DNA of 64,000 nt from Brasenia schreberi (taxonomy: Eukaryota; Streptophyta; Magnoliopsida; Nymphaeales; Cabombaceae). The stretch lies in contig JAYKKT010000037.1 of NCBI GenBank assembly GCA_036023115.1, positions 1,913,501-1,977,500 on the forward strand. The letters are read 5' to 3'. Within the stretch, counting starts at the first letter, position 1, and every line of letters starts with the position of its first letter. Positions 25,820-38,465 of the stretch are shown piece after piece. The notes beneath the pieces are model-generated. The model did not search any database. It was not told the DNA's origin and saw only the letters and a list, made by a program, of their open reading frames with translations. The position numbers were made by a program, and so were the translations under genes.

Positions 25820-26055
25820 CTAAAATTTCAGAAGTACAAAAGAGAACAGAATAGAAGTGTAAAATTTCGAGCACAAAGAGAGAGAGAGAGAGAGGGATCT
25901 TCCCCCACAATCAAACTTTCCAAAGACAAGGAGTCGGAACCCCCAGAACGTATCTCCACCAAACCATCCAAAGAAAACTCTCCGTTTTCTCTCAACCAGA
26001 GAGGAAAGGCTACAAGACACCAACCAAACGATCATAAAGAGGAAAGACCAGAAAC
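25820..26055 (-). other. Probable 5' UTR intron of H2A.Z
   Basis: On the minus strand TCGATCAG/GTTTCTGG (donor at 26055) and GAAATTTTAG/GGAACG (acceptor ending at 25820) frame a 236-base intron that stops six bases before the ATG. Inferred from splice consensus only. Confidence 0.45.
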
Positions 26056-26159
26056 CTGATCGAAATCTCTCAAAAGCCAACAGATGAGAAATACACCGAT
26101 AAAGACCTGCGGATCAATGACAAGAAAGCCAGAGAGAGAGATCGAAATCGGGGTTGAGC

Positions 26160-26165
26160 TATATA
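26160..26165 (-). promoter_or_regulatory. TATA box candidate for H2A.Z
   Basis: CCATATATAGC on the minus strand, about 100 bases upstream of the proposed 5' UTR intron donor and about 350 upstream of the ATG. Confidence 0.45.
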
Positions 26166-26454
26166 TGGTCTGGAATTAGAGAAAAAGACGGGTCCCAGGG
26201 AGTAGATGATAAACCGACTCTGTTATTTACGATTTTGCCATGAATTTGGCGGGTCACCAGGATTTCTTGTTCCCTCCTCTCTTTTTTTCTGTTTCAAAAT
26301 TTCGCTGTACGGGACTTATCTCGAGAATTTTAACTTGAGAGGTTATTCCGGAGAGATTGGAGAAGGTAAACAAAGCATCTAAGATATCATCTTCAACAAA
26401 TAGAGCCTGCCAAAAAAAGTGATCGTAGCAACCTCGATGAGTAATTGCACAAAG

Positions 26455-26662
26455 AGCCATAGCTCACCTGACTAGGCATACTCGCAAGTTGAAGGTCATT
26501 AGTTCGACATCGTGGGCGTGGATATGATTTTGCCTTCCCTAATGTACCCAAGAAAAACTCAATGAGCAATTTGGTCATCCTCCTCGAAGTAGCTCGCTAA
26601 TAATACGTAAGGGATATAACTGGTAAGGGTCTGCCTAACTCCACTTCTCTTTTGAAAAAAAA
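26455..26662 (+). mobile_element. tRNA-derived SINE candidate
   Basis: An A-box-like TAGCTCACCTGA (26460) and a B-box-like AGTTCGACATC (about 26502) are spaced as in tRNA-derived promoters. The segment runs to a short A-tract at about 26653-26661. No clear target duplication found. Confidence 0.45.
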
Positions 26663-27680
26663 AGTCACATCTAAGTATGAAGAAATCTCAATCCAATTGC
26701 CCTGTTTGTGAAGAACCTTATTCCTCGCAAGGTAATTTGTTGGTTAAACCCCATTTTCGTTTTCCTTATCTACTCATTTATGTATTGCAAACTATGTGAG
26801 AAGGCGAATGCAGAAGTTGTTTTGCAACATCTAAGGATTCGCTTAACGATAACTAGTTTCTCCATCAAGACATCGACATACTTTTCTACAGTGGCATTCT
26901 ATTTTGTTTCAGAACTAGTGGATGAATGTTGACATACAAATGTAGGTCCAAGGTTTGTATAGTATATTATCATTTACTAGTGATTTTTTAAAGCCGGAAT
27001 CATCCTTTGCAACATGCAGTTTTCCATTGGAGTGAAGCCATTCACTATGGTCTTTGCAATTTAACCTGAACAAATTGAAAAACCTTTTGGTTGACATTGG
27101 AACTTAGAATAAGAATAAGAATGGAAGAAAGGATATAGTCCTGATATTTAAGAAAAATCTTCACTAATTGACAACCCTGCAAATCTTTCTCACTTCCCCA
27201 TGATTTCCAGTCAACACTTACACTTCTCCCATCTTGATAAAGAACAAATTGCTGCTCACACAACTGAGCATTATTAGCGTAGGCGATTACGCAGCTCCTG
27301 GTGTTGGCATTTGTGAGCAGTGTGGCATAAGAGGGGAATGAATAGTCCCTTGTCCTGCAGGAGACCCACTTAATATTTGTTGTTCAAAACTGTAGGAGTA
27401 TAAGAATCCATGAACTCAAGGTTGGTTGTCATATTCCTTGGGCATGTTTGCCAGAGCTGTTGTGCATAGCTAGGGTCAAGATAAAGAGGTGAACTTGGAT
27501 TAAGTGTACTGAACTACCTCTGGGTCAGAGACAGGCAATGTGCAACACCAATGGAATGGGCACCTAAAAGAAAAAAATATAATATTGTGTGTATAATAAT
27601 GTTTTATCCTTGACATTGGAACTTAGAATAAGAATGCTCTGAAATATCATACCATCAACTTTAGCACCAATTCCTTTGGT
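26663..27680. other. Intergenic, nothing recognised
   Basis: Short open frames only. No motif or repeat structure that I can support. Confidence 0.35.
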
Positions 27681-27689
27681 TGTTTTTGT

Positions 27690-28160
27690 TCTACACAAAG
27701 GACCACTATGATATTTACCTTTCAACTTTAATGGTATCTTCTTAACACATAAAGCACCTTATACTCATCTCCATTTTAAGCAACCACGTAACATCTCCAT
27801 CAATTTTTCCACAACTCTAAAAAATTAATCCTAGGTATTTAAAATTTTTCTTGTGAGGGATACAATATGTGTCAATCTTAATTTATGTATCCTTTGAAGT
27901 ACCCAAATAATCAAAAACTTACATTATATATTTTGTCTTTATTCTACTAAGTTAGAAGGCTTTACTTTTTAATGTTTCTCTTCATAGTTGAAATTTTTTA
28001 TTAACTTTTTCCTTAGACTCATCCACTAACACAATGTCATCTGCAAATAACATACACCAAGGTACTTTATCGGTCCTAAGCTCAAATAAAGGAAAAGAGT
28101 TGTGTTAGGCTTCCGATATCCAGCGTAAAACTTTATCAGACTTATCTATCATGAATTCTA
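27690..28160 (-). mobile_element. RTE LINE fragment with inverted 5' end
   Basis: 27690-28075 is the 3' part of the RTE LINE in minus orientation (GAGGGATACAATATGTGTCAATC, CATACACCAAGGTACTT, both shared with the 5.6 and 36 kb copies). From about 28077 the orientation flips: GGTCCTAAGC...GAGTTGTGTTAGGCTTCCGATATCCAGC is the plus-strand 5' start of the same LINE, as at 55.43 kb. Confidence 0.7.
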
Positions 28161-31100
28161 CATATATATACTTATTTATTATTTTTTTTAACCAAATTAA
28201 ACAAGAAGAAGAGAATGTTGTAATGGATTAGCAATAGACTTTGACAAAGGCATAATTATAAACTGTTCCATAGCAAATTAGCCACTAAAAATGGGAAGAA
28301 ATTTTGCAACAGAATTGCAATGGAATATCAAGGGATTGGCCATCAATTTGTAACAGAAATACTTTGTTGGTAATTTGCTACCAATATTATGCAACGACTA
28401 AAATTTATTGCTTATCCACTGTAGTTCCTTTCTAAAATGTTTTGTAAGGGAACAACCACAAAAATTTTGATGGCTAATTCAGCCCACTGGTGGGAGGTTC
28501 TAAGTAGGGTCAAAATCGCCATAGAGAGCAAAAAGAGAGATTGAAAACTCAAGAGACTTAGAGGGAAAGGAAAAGGGATGTAGGCTAGGGTGAATGCGGG
28601 AGAGAGGAAGGAGAATGGGGAAAGTCTTGCTAAATGACCAACAATGGCATGACCTTTAATGGACCGCTAGGGCTTGCACAAAAGATTATATTTGATGAGT
28701 AGTAATGGCCATTTACCAGCCTATCATTGAGGATAGACTTCTTGAACACATGCCTAATAGGGTCTAAGTTAGAGACAACTCGATCCTCACAAGATAACAT
28801 ATAGTTACGCAACTTTTGGGTTGCCCGTATTGAAGTTAGACATGCATTCACTAATTGGTTATACTTTTGCTTATATCTAACCAGTTGAGCAGTTCACAAC
28901 TAAGTTAGATAAAGATTTTTATGGCCTATAATTGACTTGTAGGCATCTAAGTTAGAACACATTGGAGGGTTGTAGATGTGAAAATTTCACTTCAAGCCTA
29001 TGTAGGGACTTGAAATAAACTCTTCAAAACTACTTCTTTGCGCGAGCATGCCAGTTAGTTTCCAAAAACTAGCAAAAGTTTAAAATCTGACTTTGGCGAT
29101 TGTGGCTAAGCGAGATCTTTTCACTTTAGGCCTTTTTGAACCGATGTTCAAGGGTCAACCTAAGCGCTTTGAGGATTTGTAGGTGAGATTTCAAATTCAC
29201 TTCAAAAGAAACCCGAGAAAATGTGAACCAACTCGTGCACCAAGTGTTTTTGGAAGTTAAGTCTTTATCAAGTTCTGAAAAACAGAATCTGGTTCTATTC
29301 AGAGCTTACTTTTTTATTTTATTTCAGTATCTTCTAAATTTTCAAAAATCATAAAAATTTAACAGTGATCAGACACCTCTGTGGATCTTCCAAAACTAGT
29401 TTTGTCTTGTTTTGGGGAGCTATGGTGATCCAAAATTAAATTGAGGAAGTGTCTCTACTTAGACACTCATAATTGTTTTGTCACAGAAATATAGAGACCC
29501 AAAAAAATATTTATGTCTCAGTACAAAGAGCTCCGATTTTCATGAACTTGATTTTATTGGAAAGCTATGGATGTTAACTTTCTAATGAACCAAGTTTCAC
29601 TGAATTTGGATAACTACAGACAAAGTTATGGGATTATTACCTAGGCTCTGTTGCAAGAAAACAATTTTGCAGAAACGTTTCTAGATTTTTTCCGATCTTA
29701 CACACATTTTATTATGTAGTTGGACTATCCTAAAATTCTTGAAACTTTTATTACAAGTGGGCTTGTGTGTGTAGTTAAAGTATACCAAATTTTAAGTTGA
29801 TCGGAGGAGAAGTTTAGCAATGAAAAATAAAGCAATCAACATATACAAGAATGTTGAAATCAGATTTTCTGGTTTTTACAACATACATGATGCAAACTCA
29901 CCCGAATTTAAATTGCATCAACACAACATCCCAATGTAAATTTGCTGAAGGAAAATGAATGAAAATATATAGATTAGCTTAATCATTGAGGGGATTAGGA
30001 GTTATAAGATTTTTATAACATATAGAGAGGTAGAATCAAGAATACAAACAATTAGAGTGCATAAGCAAGAATAAAAAATTGCAGCACATCTACTTCTTAT
30101 TACATCATGGAGGAGACAAAGCTCCATTAATACAACCCCTTTTGAATTGAATGTTAATAAGAGAATAGAGATGAATAATGGATAAGGAATACTTACTTGA
30201 TTACCTCCAAGAATCGGATTACAAATGAAGCACCCGACCCTCACCTTCCTCTTTCTTTTCTCTCTTCTTTTCTCACTCTTACTCTCTAATCTTGCAGCAC
30301 TTGCCTACATTTCTACACTCCCTATCTCTCTCTCCACTCTTCCCTAGAGGAGACTCATGAAATGCCTCAGCCAAGGATGCCAAGATGACCACTCAATGTT
30401 GGAAATCGTCCCCCTTGGCCTCTATTTATAAGCCAAGGGGGTCCTTCTTCTAGGTCTTTCTTTGGGGTGGGTGCTCAATGGCCCAAAACTCAGCCCATAA
30501 CTTGGTCTTCACGTGGCCTTGTTGTCCCATTTGATCAAGGCTAGACCAACCAATGCAGCTCCAAGTGGGCCGGTTAGGTCTTGGCTCGACCCACCTATGA
30601 GCTTGATCCCATCTCCTAGGCTAGGATGGGTATACTCAAGGGAAAAGATGGGCTAACTGAGATGAGTTCGGTCAAGGATAGGTAAAGGGGATTTCAATTG
30701 TAGTTTAGCCAAAGAATGTAGGGTGGATATGGCTAAGGTGAGTCCAATTCGGTCTAGTTAAGATTACTTGATTAGAGCTAGGCCATGAGTCATGGTTAAC
30801 CTAGGTCAATCGAGTTTAAGCTTTGGTCAAGTTCAACTAGGTTAGGTTGGTGAGGCTACCCACTTGACTTGATATTTGATGAAGACGTGTCTTAACTTTG
30901 TTTGATCCACTTCCTTGATCCATGGCTTAATTTACACGAACTTGGTCCTGGCTTAAAACAGGCTATGCTCAACCATCGCCTTGATCTTCGCTCCCATCTT
31001 GATTTGTTTTTATCCTCTGGGCTTCATTCCTTCAGCTTTAATTTGAACATCTTTAACTTTGAAATTTTTATTTTAAAGAATTAAAATTTTCATTTTAAAG

Positions 31101-31640
31101 TACAGATTTAAAAACAAGTTGGTTTTCAAAATTGGGAGTGAGAATGTTTTTCAAAATTCATTTAGGGTGTTTACAAGGGTGGATGCATGTGAATAAATCT
31201 GATCATAGACAATCATCATCAAAACATGGTAGTGCATCGCTTTTGCTTTCTTGAGCCTAAAGGGCATTACCGAATAACAATGAGTGCTCTAAGGTGCTGT
31301 GAATGTGACTAAGTCACATAGAGGTGCATCGGCAGCAAGAAGGGTGATAATATGGAAGGCTCTTTTGTGATGGCAATGGAGGTTTCAATGAAAAAAAAAT
31401 GGATGGTTTTGATGGGTCAATGCTATGAGGTAGGGTGAGATGGTGGTTTCCAACAAGGTCAAGTGGTGATGGTGGTAGAGATAGATATGTGGAGGTTTCA
31501 AATGGCGATTTCAAGCAATAGGTAGGGTACTACGATGTAGGGTGAAATGAAGATGGGGTTTTAAGTGAAAGGCTCAAGACGACAGCCCAAGCTTTGACTA
31601 ACATGATCTTAGTAGTGGAAAAGGGGTTTCCAATAGGTAG
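28161..31640. other. Intergenic, LTR-like DNA, no gene seen
   Basis: 29.3-29.9 kb (AAAGAGCTCCGATTTTCATGAACTTG, GGAAAGCTATGGATGTTAAC) has the wording typical of LTRs of plant gypsy elements. A TATA-like CTCTATTTATAAGCC lies at 30420. I could not pair LTRs or find element coding sequence. Confidence 0.35.
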
Positions 31641-31649
31641 TGAATTCTC

Positions 31650-33720
31650 ACTTACACATAGAGAGAGAGAGAGAGAGTGAAAGAGATAAGATCAATATTA
31701 ATCTATCTTTTCCTTTTCAACATGACTAAAGGTTGCGAGGAAAGAAATATATTGGTATACTTTCTTGCATACTTTTCCTCGAAGGGGTCAAGGAGATCTA
31801 CTCATGCCTATTCAAGAGGTAAGCCATTTCCATTTATACATGAATTTATTTATTTTATCTTTTAATTGCATTTTAACTAGAAACTATTTACAAAGGCAAC
31901 ACTTGATATACTCTAGATAAGAGATCACACATGGGGGCACACATCTCCCTCCCTCCTTTAATCACATGTTGCTTAACAAAACCTAAAAGAAAGACATATA
32001 TTTATAATGAGGTCTTTTAACTCGAAAGATCAATATACCCTATACTAAACACATTTAATAAAGATACATTAAATAGGAAGAAATCAAAGTAGAAGACAAC
32101 AAGAGCAAATCTATAGTCTTAAAATTTGATAATTCTTCTCAATACACCCCTTAAGTTGGGAGAAAGATGTTCACAACATCCAACTTGCTTAAAGATATTT
32201 CCAAACTCCTTTTGTTAACAGCTTTTGTGAGAAAATTTGCACTTTGCTCTACAAACTTAATATATTTATTTTTGAATACTTTATTTGACACATTTTTTCG
32301 TATGAAGTGACACTTGATCTCAATATGTTTAGTTCATTCATGATAAACTGGATTTGAAGCAATTTGAATAGTGGTTTTGCTATCACAATATAAATATATA
32401 ACAAATATTGTCGTAATTCTCAATTCATACAAGAAGGACATTAACCATAGTACTTCACACATCTCTTGAGCAATTGCTGTATACTAAGCTTTCTCACTAA
32501 ACCATACTACAACCAATTGTTTTTTACTTTTCCATGAAACAATATTACCCAAATTAATGCAATATACGAGTATTGAATTTTCTATCATCAAGAGATCTCA
32601 CTCAATCTTCATCTAAATACACTTCAATATTAAGATGCCCAGAATTAGTATGAAAAAGACCAAGCCTAAGAGTAGTCTTTAGATAGCTCAATATATGATA
32701 GACGACATCCATATGTGTTTTTGTCGGTGCATTCATGAATCACTAACCAAACTAACATCATGAGCAATGTTAGGATAAATAATAGTCAAGTAAATTAATT
32801 TTCCAACCAATCTTTGATACCTACCCACATCCCCATACTTGACATCATCTTCAAGATGTAGTTTATGGTTCACTTCCAATGGAATATCACTATTCTTGCA
32901 ATCTGTCGTATTTGTATTATGTAGTAAATCCATAGTATACTTCTTTTGAATAAGAAATACACCTTATTTGAGTATAAAACTTTAATTCCCAATAAATAGT
33001 GTAGTTTGCGCAAGTCCTTTAAATCAAAGATTTGATAATATCATCTATATAGATAATGAGAATGACTATTTTTTTGTCTTTTTTAATGAATAAGGTATGA
33101 TCATTTACACTCCTCTATTATCCCAAACTACTAATGTCTTTTCTGAATTTTCAAACCAAGCTCTAAGAGATTGCTTGAGTCCATAGATAGCTTTATGTGG
33201 TTTACATACCTTTTCCTAAGTTGCTCCTTGATATCGAATCTAGGAGGTAATTCCATATAAACCTCTTCATTAAGATTTTTCTACACAAATGTATTCTTTA
33301 CATCAAGTTACTACATATCCCAACCTCTTTGTGCTCCAAGTCTTAACATAACTCTGTTGGAGGTAAGTTTTGCCAATGAAGCAAATGTTTCATTATAGTC
33401 AATTCCATACGATTGACTATAGTTTTTGGCTACAAGGCTTACTTTATATCATTTGAGATTTCCATCGCTTTGAATTTGATAGTATAAACCCATTTACAGT
33501 CCACCGGTTTCTTGCCAAGAGGTAAATCAACAATAGTCCAAGTATTGTTCTTTGTTAGAGCATCCAACTCAACTTCCGTAGCATTTCTCCACTGAAGGCA
33601 CTGATTTGCTTCCTCAATATTTTTAGGTACATGATGAAACTTACATTTATAACAAAATTCTAATAACTTTCAAAAGTAGATTCATCAAGGAAGGGGTTGT
33701 AGAAGTTAAAATAGGATATT
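31650..33720 (-). mobile_element. Ty1/copia remnant: RT region and 3' LTR start
   Basis: On the minus strand copia reverse transcriptase reads from about 33700 down (EANQCLQWRNATEVELDAL, KPVDCKWVYTIK, YGIDYNETFASLAKL, then PPRF), followed at 32733-32933 by GDVGRYQRLVGKLIYLT. A polypurine-type tract CCCAACTTAAGGGG (32147-32160) precedes TGTATTG (from 32146), the likely 3' LTR start. The LTR's far end and the 5' half of the element are not identified. Several frame breaks are present. Confidence 0.75.
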
Positions 33721-34573
33721 TGGCACCAAAATAAGTTATACCTACAAAGCATTTGTAAAATAATTGTTTTATCCTATAAGAATAAAATATTTTAAAGAAA
33801 AAATAAAACAAACAAGTTTAAAACATGAAGAAAGGAGCATGATCTCAGAAGACTCATGTTTGGCGATGGCTCAAGCCCAAGCGAAAAACACATCAAGTAG
33901 AAAGTCTAAAATACCTCTTATCAAGAAAGATCTTACGCCAAGTGATCCTACACCCATGAGAAGGTTAAAGCAGTTCAAGAAGGTTAAAGAGATCAACCCA
34001 TAGAGAAATGATAAAAGTGCCACCGTCGACCACTAAGTGCATCACCGTCTGCCACCAAAAGCCCCACCACCGCACGCGCGGTGACCACGCACAACACACG
34101 TGTTGGCACAGGCGGCACCCATGCTCGTGTGCATGGTGCCCACAACCAATGTCCATGATGGCACGCACGCACAACGCCCTATGCTAATTTCGGATATGTT
34201 CTTTAGGTTTATTTTTTTACTTTAAATAGTGAAATTCATTAAAACAAGATACTAAAAAGCTTCGGAAAATGCTCTTAATCCACAATGAAGCGGCGATCAC
34301 TCATAGTAGTGAAAGAGTAGGAAACTTGTTCCATACAAGTTTCCGGCACCATAATTCCGCATCGGAATCATATCAGGCCACCAGAGCCAACACTTGTATC
34401 AGTCGTGCAGCACACTTTATTTTGTATTACAAGCCAGGAGCCTTTCCAATGCATTTGATTTGATAAAGTTTAGTGATTGTATTAATTTGTTTTTCTAAGA
34501 CTGTACTTGTAAATTGTAGGAAGCGTTCTTTAGAAACGTCAAACAAGAAACTGCATTCCTTCGTACGCTTTCA
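33721..34573. other. 5' flank of the MADS gene
   Basis: 34.0-34.2 kb is GC-rich and rich in ACGCAC and CACCAC words, unlike its neighbours. No gene recognised. Confidence 0.35.
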
Positions 34574-35456
34574 TGGCAGAGAATGAGAGGGACAGAAGCA
34601 TCAGCAGCGGCAATGAGAATCAAAATCGAAGTAAAAGGCTGCAGGCAAAGGGAAGATGGAGATTAAGAGGATTGCAAATGAAAAAGCCCGGCAAGTTTGC
34701 TTCTCCAAGAGGCGTCAAGGCCTCTTCAAGAAGGCCTGTGAGCTTGTAACCCTTTGCGGGGGTGATATCGCCATCGTCATCTTCGTTCCCGCTGGGAACA
34801 CCTTCACCTACTCCAACTCCTTCGTCGACAACGTCCTCGACCGGTATGTTCATCTCGATGAACACCAACAGATCAATGCCAAGAAGAGGCATCTCATTTG
34901 CAGTGAAGAGGATAGTCACGACTTTGATTTCACTTCCGATGACCTCGCGGCCATAGCCCGTAAAATGTCGAGTGTTCCCAACACCATTTGTGAAAACCGT
35001 GCAAAATCCTGTTGGTTTGATGATCACAAAACTAACCATGATTCCTCTACCTTAATGCCCAGCTCCAGCTTTGATGACTTGGTTCATGTTTCTAGTTCTA
35101 ATTCCTATTCTGATCTTGGTTCCATGAATGCTGATACGAGCCGCCGCCTTCAGGATGATTATTATTATGATACCAATTGTTACGACACCAAACTTGATTC
35201 CATTACATTCACACCTAGTTGCATTGTTTCTAATTCTCACCCTGTTCCTAATGACTCTTCTTATTTCAGTGGCGATGGTCATTGCACTGATTCTGGTCTT
35301 GGTTCCATAATTGACCGGACGAGCAGCCTTGAAGATGATTATTACTGTGATTACCTTATGAATGATCACATGGATCCCTTTTTACCCTTTGGAGTTCTCT
35401 CAGTTCTCTACTATGTGCAGCGGGTTTGTCAAGGTTCTGTATCTATGTATACCTAA
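34574..35456 (+). CDS. Type I (M-alpha-like) MADS-box gene with a frame break in the MADS box
   Basis: Nuclear DNA-binding factor family acting mostly in gametophyte and endosperm development (family knowledge). The open frame from ATG 34656 gives MEIKRIANEKARQVCFSKRR, GLFKKACELVTLCGGDIAIVIF, typical of type I MADS domains. There is no intron and no K-box, followed by an acidic, Ser/Asp/Tyr-rich tail. An upstream ATG at 34574 opens a frame (MAENERDRS...) that runs to the start of the MADS box (AKGR) but is out of frame with it. The family reads K-G-R-x-K-x-E-I-K; here about seven bases appear missing near 34653-34655. Either translation starts at 34656, losing the basic arm of the domain, or the gene is broken. 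Stop at 35454-35456. A near-repeat of about 60 bases occurs twice in frame (from about 35109 and 35292). Confidence 0.8.
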
Positions 35457-36430
35457 CCATTTGAAGATACATATTCCTGAGCATCTGGAGATCTTGGCCC
35501 GACTTTCTTTGGGGGCAATGATGATGATGTGTTTACTTTTATGAATTATTTTGTTGCTTTGGTCTTTTTAGCCACGTGGTCTGATGTCAAAGTCCTTTCA
35601 ACGTTTTCTCAAGTGTCATTCATGTTCTGCCATTGATAAATTTAATGTACTGATTGTGATTTTAGTTAATACAACTTTCTTTTTCTTTTCTCTGTCGGAG
35701 ATGTAATTCAGATTTTTTGGAGCAGCCCTTATTTGGTGAGGTTGCCTCATATTACCAGCCCTTCTTATTGGTTGACGGGTTGGATTACTTTTGGTCTGGG
35801 TCGAAATCTGACCAGATTTTTGTTTCAAATAAGGTGACGAACTCAAAAGCCGTGACAGATCGTCGCAATATCTTAACCATGACTGTCCACCATCTCTTTC
35901 CCATTGCCTAACTCTGCCAAGTTTTTGGTTAAGCTTCTCTTTTGCGCTATGGGGAGGTTGAAGCTACATCACGCTCCTGGTTATCGTGTTTCATGCTTGA
36001 TATCCTCTATTGGTACCACTCTTAACATCTCATCAATTTTTTCATCACTCTGATTCCTTATGAGAGATACAATGTGTCTCAATCTTAATTTCTATATCCT
36101 CTAAAGTAATTAAATGATCAAACTTATGTTTCAAATATTTTGTCTTTGTTCTATTAAGTCAAAAGTCTTTACTTTCAAATGTTTCTCTTCATAGTCTCAA
36201 TTTTGTATTAACTTTTTCTTTAGACTCATCTACTAACACAATATCAAATGCAAATAACTTATACCAAGGTACTTCATCTTAAATATGTTTTGTTAACTCA
36301 CCAAGTACCAATATAAATAAATATGGACTTAAAGTTGATCCTTGATATAACCCAATATTAACTTCAAAGAAGTTTGTCATTCGTTCATGAGTCCTCACAC
36401 ATGTTTGTGTACCATCATACTATAAGAAAA

Positions 36431-36731
36431 GCATACGCAGGTATGTTGATATCATGTAAGAAAAACATACACATGTATGTTGAAATGAATGAAACGATTT
36501 TATTGTAGGAATCTCTCAAAAGGGAGGAATAATGAAATCAAGCCATCAAAGATGAGATATACGTAGAATGAAAGGGGTTTATATAGAGAATGAACTTCAA
36601 CGGAATCCCTCCAAAGAATTGTATTACTAGTTGTTGGAGGGTGTCCAACGACTAGAAATATAGTCATTAGATACCTAGCCACCCGATAAACAAAAAACAA
36701 AATTATATTTCATATTGCATTACTTTTAACC
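36431..36731 (-). repeat. 3' LTR of the non-autonomous element
   Basis: Shares GCATACGCAGGTATGTTGATA, AAAGGGGTTTATATAGAGAA and GTTGGAGGGTGTC-AA with the 5' LTR at 40198-40548. Contains a TATA-like TATATAAACC on the minus strand. Its outer end has drifted (TATA instead of TACA). Confidence 0.88.
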
Positions 36732-37013
36732 CCACATCTCAAATTGATGGAACTATCACCGAAAGTTTGCTAACTAAAAATTGAAATTATGAAGATGAGG
36801 GGACTTATAGTTTGTATTTAGTCTTGTAACACTCCAATGCTTTTCTTTTCATTTCTTTGCTAAGGTTCATATCTTTATTTTAATACCTGCAACAAAACTT
36901 TTAGAATAAAACCTCAATGAAAGTATTAAGATCCTATAACTAGAATAATATAAACTTGAAACCTAAGTTCCTAATTTTAAAAACATAAAGCAAGATCCTA
37001 AGATTTTAAAGAA

Positions 37014-38465
37014 GTTTTCGAATTATTTTACTAAAAATATAAGAATTTTTTTTAATGAAAAATATTGCTCACCTAAGTAAGATTGTCTAATATGACAAAT
37101 AAGTTCATAAGTCACAACAAACTCATCGCATTACAAAAGGCCAAGGTATATTAATATGTTAAACACACACCAACTAAGCTTAAGGCAAAACTAAAACCAA
37201 CAAGCTTTAAGACTAAGTTCAAACTCGAGCTTTAATGTTAAACTCGAACCATCCATAAATAAGCTTTAAGGTTAATATGAAACATGAACTTTAAGGCTAA
37301 ACTCAAACCATCCATAAATAAGCTTTAAGGATAAGCTGAAACCCGAGTTTTGTGCAGAGCTTGAACCATCCATAAACCATCACATCAAAAGTTTTTGAAT
37401 TATTTTACTAAAAATATAAGATTTTTTTTTAATGAAAAATATTGATCACCTAAGTAAGATTGTCTAATATGACAAATAAGTTCATGAGTCACAACAAACT
37501 CATCGCATTACAAAAGGCAAGGTATATTAATATGTTAAACAAACACCAACTAAGCTTAAGGCAGAACTAAAACCAACAAGCTTTAAGACTAAGTTCAAAC
37601 TCGAGCTTTAATGTTAAACTCGAACCATCCATAAATAAGCTTTAAGGTTAAAATGAAACACGAGCTTTAAGGCTAAACTCAAACCATCCGTAAATAAGCT
37701 TTAAGGATAAGCTAAAACTCGAGTTTTAATGCAGAGCTTGAACCATCCATAAACCATCACATCAAAAGTTTTCGAACTATTTTACTAAAAATATAAGAAT
37801 TTTTTTTAATGAAAAATATTGATCACCTAAGTAAGATTGTCTAATATGACAAATAAGTTCATGAGTCACAACAAACTCATCGCATTACAAAAGGCCAAGA
37901 TATATTAATATGTTAAACAAACACCAACTAAGCTTAAGGCAGAACTAAAACCAACAAGCTTTAAGACTAAGTTCAAACTCGAGCTTTAATGTTAAACTCG
38001 AACCATCCATAAATAAGCTTTAAGGTTAAGATGAAAGACGAGCTTTAAGGCTAAACTCAAACCATCCGTAAATAAGCTTTAAGGATAAGCTGAAACCCGA
38101 GTTTTGATGCAGAGCTTGAACCATCCATAAACCATCACATCAAAAGTTTTCGAACTATTTTACTAAAAATATAAGAATTTTTTTTAATGAAAAATATTGA
38201 TCACCTAAGTAAGATTGTCTAATATGACAAATAAGTTCATGAGTCACAACAAACTCATCGCATTACAAAAGGCCAAGGTATATTAATATATTAAACAAAC
38301 ACCAACTAAGCTTAAGGCATAACTAAAACCAACAAGCTTTAAGACTAAGTTCAAACTCGAGCTTTAATGTTAAACTCGAACCATCCATAAATAAGCTTTA
38401 AGGATAAGCTGAAACCCGAGTTTTAATGCAGAGCTTGAACCATCCATAAACCATCACATCAAAAC
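37014..38465. repeat. Tandem array, four units of about 377 bp with internal sub-repeats
   Basis: Units begin GTTTTCGAATTATTTTACT (or variant) at 37014, 37391, 37768 and 38146. The first three are 377-378 bp; the last is about 320 bp because one sub-repeat is missing. Within each unit a motif of about 58 bp (AAGCTTTAAGG...AACCATCCATAAAT) occurs about three times. Units are nearly identical. Confidence 0.95.

Noticed and set aside
33980..34200. GC-rich block as a possible exon
   Set aside because: ACGCAC/CACCAC words translate to low-complexity Cys/His/Thr runs with no splice context or family match.
35052..35369. Ile/Arg-rich frame opposite the MADS tail
   Set aside because: Shadow of the repetitive acidic tail on the other strand.
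37014..38465. CRISPR-like array
   Set aside because: Units are adjacent 377-bp monomers without unique spacers, in plant DNA inside an LTR element.
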